Shown: piece by piece, positions 22,250 through 25,206 of the stretch
Numbering within the stretch: the stretch's first letter is position 1
Layout: each line of letters opens with the position of its first letter
NCBI RefSeq assembly: GCF_035998295.1
Contig: NZ_DASYHS010000055.1
Coordinates: forward strand, 1 to 25,206
DNA: 25,206 nucleotides
Origin: DASYHS01 sp035998295
Lineage (GTDB): Bacteria; Pseudomonadota; Alphaproteobacteria; Azospirillales; Azospirillaceae
Reading direction: 5' to 3'
The notes under the pieces: generated by a model
What the model was told of the DNA's origin: nothing
Databases searched by the model: none
Seen by the model: the letters and a program-made list of their open reading frames with translations, nothing else
Translations under genes and position numbers: made by a program

Positions 22250-22264
22250 AGCATCGGGTTCCAG
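22236..22264. repeat. Tandem 14-bp direct repeat at the end of the response-regulator gene
   Basis: GCATCGGGTTCTAG (22236-22249) is repeated one base later as GCATCGGGTTCCAG (22251-22264). The first copy contains the stop codon; in the second the stop is lost by one change. Confidence 0.75.
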
Positions 22265-22283
22265 GAAGGACGAGGAGAGCGCC

Positions 22284-23072
22284 ATGGCCCACGAGTTCAA
22301 CGCGCCGCGGGATGCCGGCGTCCTGCGCAACGACGGCATCGACGGCGAGGCGGTCCGCCGCGCGCGGGTGGACCTGGCGGCGTGCCTGCGCATGGCCGCC
22401 CGGCTCGGCCTGCACGAGGGGATCTGCAACCACTTCTCCGCGATGGTGCCCGGCCGGGACGACCTGTTCCTGGTCAATCCCTACGGCCTCGCCTTCCGCG
22501 AGATCACGGCATCGAGCCTGCTGGTCTGCGACTTCCACGGCAATGTGGTCGAGGGCGCGGGCGCGCCGGAGGCGACGGCGTTCCACATCCACGCCCGGCT
22601 CCACCTGCGCCGGCCCGGCGCGCGCGCCGCCTTCCACACCCACATGCCCTACGCGACGGCGCTCAGCATGGTCGAGGGCGAGCCGCTGGCCTGGGCCGGG
22701 CAGACGGCGCTGAAGTTCTACGGGCGCACGGCGGTCGACGAGGCGTATAACGGCCTGGCGCTCGACGAGGCGGAAGGCGACCGCATCGCCGCGGCCATGG
22801 GCGGCGCCGACATCGTGTTCCTGCGCAACCACGGCGTGATGGTCGTCGGCCCGACGATCGCCGAGGCCTGGGACGACCTCTACTATCTCGAGCGCACCGC
22901 CGAGGCGCAGGTCACGGCCATGAGCACGGGACGCCGGCTGGTGCCGGTCGCCCCCGAGATCGCGCGCAGGACCTGCGAGCAGATGCGGGCCGGCGACGCC
23001 GAGAGCGCGCGCCTTCACCTGGAGAGCGTCAAGCGCATCCTGATGCGCGAGGAGCCCGACTTCGCGCATTGA
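22284..23072 (+). CDS. Class II aldolase/adducin family protein
   Basis: A 262-residue protein of the AraD/FucA fold. Metal-binding histidines are in FHTHMPYATAL (His118, His120) and RNHGVMVVG (His183); the early NHFSAMVPG and FLVNPYGLAFREITASSLL segments are typical. The residues before the first helix-H motif (PEATAFHIHARLH) fit the adducin-like subgroup rather than fuculose-phosphate aldolase itself. Members cleave or isomerise small phosphorylated or hydroxy sugars and acids; the substrate is unknown. The ATG at 22284 is preceded by GGAAGGACGAGGAG. It is the last high-GC gene before the AT-rich block, 34 bases after the response-regulator gene. Confidence 0.92.
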   Translation: MAHEFNAPRDAGVLRNDGIDGEAVRRARVDLAACLRMAARLGLHEGICNHFSAMVPGRDDLFLVNPYGLAFREITASSLLVCDFHGNVVEGAGAPEATAFHIHARLHLRRPGARAAFHTHMPYATALSMVEGEPLAWAGQTALKFYGRTAVDEAYNGLALDEAEGDRIAAAMGGADIVFLRNHGVMVVGPTIAEAWDDLYYLERTAEAQVTAMSTGRRLVPVAPEIARRTCEQMRAGDAESARLHLESVKRILMREEPDFAH

Positions 23073-23191
23073 GGCGGCCACCCCTGGCTCTTGGCTAAGC
23101 TCCTGCCCCACGCCAACAGCTGATTTTCCTGCGCACCCGATCGATGCCTTTTTTCATTCTTACCGGCCGGCATTTCGTCAGAGAGGCCCCA

Positions 23192-24496
23192 TCAAAGCCT
23201 CTCGAGTTCCTCGCGATCAATACGCCCATGATTGACGAGAAGTGTGCGAATTGTAAAAGGGGAGACCTCAAACCGCTCAGCCAGCTCTTGCTGAGCTTCG
23301 TCGGAATAATCTCCATCTAGCTCCTCATCCACGACATCGAAGGGGCTGAGAAGCTCTGCGGCAAATGATCTCTGCATCTTCTGGCGGTAGGTATATGACT
23401 GCGTCGCAGGAAACAAACGGTCTCCGCCTCTGCTCACAAGGCGGTCGCCTAGCATGCGAGCCAGCTCAAAACGTCGTCCCGTCTTCCACTTCGACCTGAA
23501 GACCACTCGGCTCGAATGCGAGTCAGTGTCTAGGGCGTAGGCCATTTCAGGACCAACATCCCTTTCGTTGAGCGCCTTTCTTGCCACGCCAGCCAGACTG
23601 GCAAGCCTCTCATCCGAGATTGGGCCGGTTCCTAGACCGGCCTGCTGCCGCACTAACTTAGCGGCATCAGCTCCAAGTTTCCAGGCAGCAATTTCCTGGA
23701 ATTCGTGAATATCCGGCCGGTACCTCAAATCGAAACCATCTCGCAATGAAACTTCATGCCCATGACGGTCCGCAATCTCCTTAAGATGCCCAGGCGCAAA
23801 TTTTTCACCAACGACGCTACGAGCTGCCGCAATTTCATCCATAGCTGTTTCACCAAACACCTCGTCACTCTCAATCAAGCTCCGCAGTGTCTCTTCATCT
23901 GCTTCAGCCGGATCCTTTCCAAGAAGCGCCTCTAGTCTACGGCGTCGACTTAAAACAGGATCATGCCGTTCCGAAATTACCTCATTCCAAATAACGTCTA
24001 AATTAGTATCCGCAATGCTATCCGCACGTAGTTTAGCCTGAACAACTTCTATAAATTCATCAATCATCACCTCAAATATGCTTGAAGGCACTATTACCAC
24101 AGCATCGCTGATATATCTATAGGCGCCGTCTTGGTCACCTGTCGGCTTTGCCGCAACAATCGTGCGTTTGCCGTCGGAGAAGACGGTAATATTCGGCCAA
24201 ACATATCCATGGCCGATCGTACTCAAGTGATGAGAGAACGCCCAGTCGGGAGTGGTCGCGCGGGGTTCCCACCGAAGACGCCACCAATTCCAGGCGATCC
24301 ATTCGGCGAGATGGTATCCGGAAACATAAGGCGCCTTCCGGACAACATTGGCGAGCCCGTCCCTCCCTTCCGTAAGCCAAACGTCGTTCCAACGGAAGCC
24401 AATAGCCCCGAAGCACGCGCGCTCCTCTGGAGAACCTTCATCCAGGCCCGCCCAGTCGGTTGTAATCATCAATCGATCCGGCACCGCTTCCTCCAT
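23192..24496 (-). CDS. Uncharacterised protein with a degenerate ImmA/IrrE-like C-terminal domain
   Basis: A 434-residue protein in the low-GC block. I do not recognise the N-terminal 200 residues (Trp-rich start, EWIAWNWWRLRWEP; then HHLSTIGHGYVWPNITVFSD). Residues about 220-434 follow the ImmA/IrrE (DUF955) layout: a helical lead-in, RRFELARMLGDRL at 341-353 where active members have RRFTLAHELGH, RSFAAELLSPFDVV at 386-399 where they have ANxFAAxLLMP, and LAERFEVSPFTIRTLLVNHG at 415-434 region, the usual closing helix-turn-helix. The HExxH zinc site is absent, and the following Glu ligand seems lost, so peptidase activity is unlikely. The start overlaps the upstream small gene by 28 bases; a GTG at 24484 with GGAGG 5 bases upstream is an alternative. 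Probably horizontally acquired. Confidence 0.8.
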   Translation of the reverse strand: MEEAVPDRLMITTDWAGLDEGSPEERACFGAIGFRWNDVWLTEGRDGLANVVRKAPYVSGYHLAEWIAWNWWRLRWEPRATTPDWAFSHHLSTIGHGYVWPNITVFSDGKRTIVAAKPTGDQDGAYRYISDAVVIVPSSIFEVMIDEFIEVVQAKLRADSIADTNLDVIWNEVISERHDPVLSRRRRLEALLGKDPAEADEETLRSLIESDEVFGETAMDEIAAARSVVGEKFAPGHLKEIADRHGHEVSLRDGFDLRYRPDIHEFQEIAAWKLGADAAKLVRQQAGLGTGPISDERLASLAGVARKALNERDVGPEMAYALDTDSHSSRVVFRSKWKTGRRFELARMLGDRLVSRGGDRLFPATQSYTYRQKMQRSFAAELLSPFDVVDEELDGDYSDEAQQELAERFEVSPFTIRTLLVNHGRIDREELERL

Positions 24497-24894
24497 TCTT
24501 TCAGGACAAGGGCGCGCATGTCATCGGCATCTTCCAAGCGATAACCGTGATATCCGCCAAGACCGATCTTTGCCTCGTAGACATCACCATGTTCATCAAC
24601 GCACCACACGTATTTCGGCAGATCGTCGCCTTTGAAGGCGCTGAACATTCCCAACAACACACCGGTCCGGAACAGGTGTTGAGCCTCGGCTCTCTTAATC
24701 AACCGATGTCCGTCACACAGAGATTTAGAGGGCCGCGGATTCGCCGGTGGATGGAACCCATAATCACCGGGCGAGCGCTTGTGATGGGCGCTGCCAACGT
24801 AAATCAGCTTCGCTGCCAGAGCCTCGCGCCCACTCCTGTCGAGAGTGTCGGGCTTGGCAATACGCCGATCCGGCCTGTTTCCCTGTCTCGTCAT
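24469..24894 (-). CDS. Uncharacterised small protein, first gene of the AT-rich cassette
   Basis: A 141-residue protein from the ATG at 24894; ATG 24966 and GTG 24975 are in frame and would add up to 27 residues. I do not recognise the family. Visible features are a YVGSAHHKRSPGDYGFHPP segment near the start, a Cys-His pair in SLCDGHRLI, the strand-like KYVWCVDEHGDVYEAKIG, and GGYHGYRLEDAD before a basic C-terminal helix (LKEWRKRCRID). There is no signal peptide or membrane helix. Its end overlaps the pseudo-peptidase gene by up to 28 bases, so the two are co-translated and probably function together. No Shine-Dalgarno sequence is close to the ATG at 24894. TATGAT lies only 6 bases upstream of it, so a nearly leaderless transcript is conceivable. 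Composition is AT-richer than the backbone. Confidence 0.7.
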   Translation of the reverse strand: MTRQGNRPDRRIAKPDTLDRSGREALAAKLIYVGSAHHKRSPGDYGFHPPANPRPSKSLCDGHRLIKRAEAQHLFRTGVLLGMFSAFKGDDLPKYVWCVDEHGDVYEAKIGLGGYHGYRLEDADDMRALVLKEWRKRCRID

Positions 24895-25089
24895 CGTAAG
24901 ATCATATACGGTATCCCCTCGCCTTTCGCCATTTGCAAAGGTCCCACGCTCCCAGTCTGCGCGCATCCGGCCCACTCCAACTCATCCGTGGTCCAGAGGC
25001 CCGGGGCTGGTCCCAGGTCACAGGCTCGGCGCGTCTGCCTCTACGCCGGAGTTGCATTTGCACGGCCACCATGGTGCTAGAGTGCGCCC

Positions 25090-25206
25090 ATGGTCGAGAT
25101 CAGGAAGAAGGCGGCGCTGGTGACCGGCGCCGGACGGCGGATCGGGCGCGCCATCGCGCTCGACCTCGCCGCGCACGGATGGGCGGTCGCCGTCCATTAT
25201 CGCTCG
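25090..25206 (+). CDS. SDR-family oxidoreductase, N-terminus only (pteridine reductase-like)
   Basis: The frame opens at an ATG at 25090 and runs off the right edge; 39 residues are visible. It starts MVEIRKKAALVTGAGRRIGR, containing the short-chain dehydrogenase TGxxxxIG dinucleotide-binding motif, and continues with AIALDLAAHGWAVAVHYRS. The double Arg in GAGRRIG and the AVHYRS end of the second strand are typical of the NADPH-preferring pteridine/dihydromonapterin reductase (FolM/PTR1-like) subgroup, though too little is visible to be sure. High GC returns here, marking the right side of the AT-rich block. Confidence 0.85.
   Translation, partial: MVEIRKKAALVTGAGRRIGRAIALDLAAHGWAVAVHYRS

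Noticed and set aside
22560..22610. Apparent loss of the fuculose-aldolase Glu in the class II aldolase-family protein (PEATAFHIH)
   Set aside because: As far as I know, the adducin-like subgroup usually has this form, so it is not a defect of this copy.
23181..23203. 7-bp inverted repeat at the end of the pseudo-peptidase gene
   Set aside because: It overlaps the last codons of the gene and has no T-run, so I do not call it a terminator.
25052..25083. TTGCAT and TAGAGT boxes before the SDR gene
   Set aside because: The spacing is 20 bases and the alternatives fit no better, so a promoter call is not justified.
24976..25089. Search for a tRNA or attachment-site repeat at the right end of the AT-rich block
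   Set aside because: No cloverleaf or convincing direct repeat with the left end near 23073-23191 could be seen, so the insertion mechanism is left open.
1..25206. CRISPR arrays, rRNA, tRNA, transposases and prophage structural genes
   Set aside because: None was seen. All direct repeats found are short and either coding or isolated pairs.

Overview
The window is about 70% GC chromosomal DNA with tightly packed genes. The gene content points to an alphaproteobacterium, probably of the Rhodospirillales/Geminicoccales type. The pointers are a DUF2336 protein, a KaiC-like ATPase paired with a hybrid histidine kinase, a TAXI-type TRAP transporter with a fused permease, an MCE/Mla-type lipid ABC transporter with a PqiC-like lipoprotein, and a MocR regulator divergent from an EamA exporter. 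The lineage is inferred from gene content; no rRNA or other marker gene is present.

Layout. 1-1343 (minus): a truncated DUF2336 protein and a DCC-family redox protein. 1674-4891 (plus): a two-gene signalling operon, KaiC-like ATPase then hybrid kinase, overlapping by four bases. 4842-6816 (minus): a MaoC hydratase-like protein, a block of palindromic intergenic repeats, a VOC protein and its AraC regulator. 6904-7530 (plus): a CGNR zinc-finger protein. 7575-8819 (minus): an I78-type inhibitor lipoprotein and an EamA exporter, divergent from a MocR regulator (8923-10335, plus) across a perfect 20-bp palindrome. 10368-10968 (plus): a hicAB toxin-antitoxin pair whose promoter/operator overlaps the mocR stop codon. 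11007-15241 (minus): TAXI binding protein, fused TRAP permease and a UspA-like protein. 15322-19000 (minus): an Mla-type transporter (mlaE, mlaF, mlaD, lipoprotein). 19055-23072 (plus): apt, an unusual CocE-like protein, a 2OG-Fe(II) oxygenase, a single-domain response regulator and a class II aldolase-family protein.

23100-24900 differs in composition. Its GC is far lower (22 of 60 bases at 24001-24060, against 43 of 60 at 22381-22440). It holds an overlapping two-gene minus-strand cassette that looks horizontally acquired. The first gene is a small protein of no family I recognise. The second is a 434-residue protein whose C-terminus resembles ImmA/IrrE metallopeptidases but has lost the zinc-binding motif. 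This is the best candidate for an undescribed system in the window. The chromosomal backbone resumes at 25090 with a truncated SDR oxidoreductase.

Transport and envelope functions dominate the middle of the window. Regulatory structure is visible at several junctions: a hairpin that would mask a ribosome binding site, three operator-like inverted repeats, and a hairpin between a binding protein and its permease. No tRNA, rRNA, CRISPR array or transposase was found.
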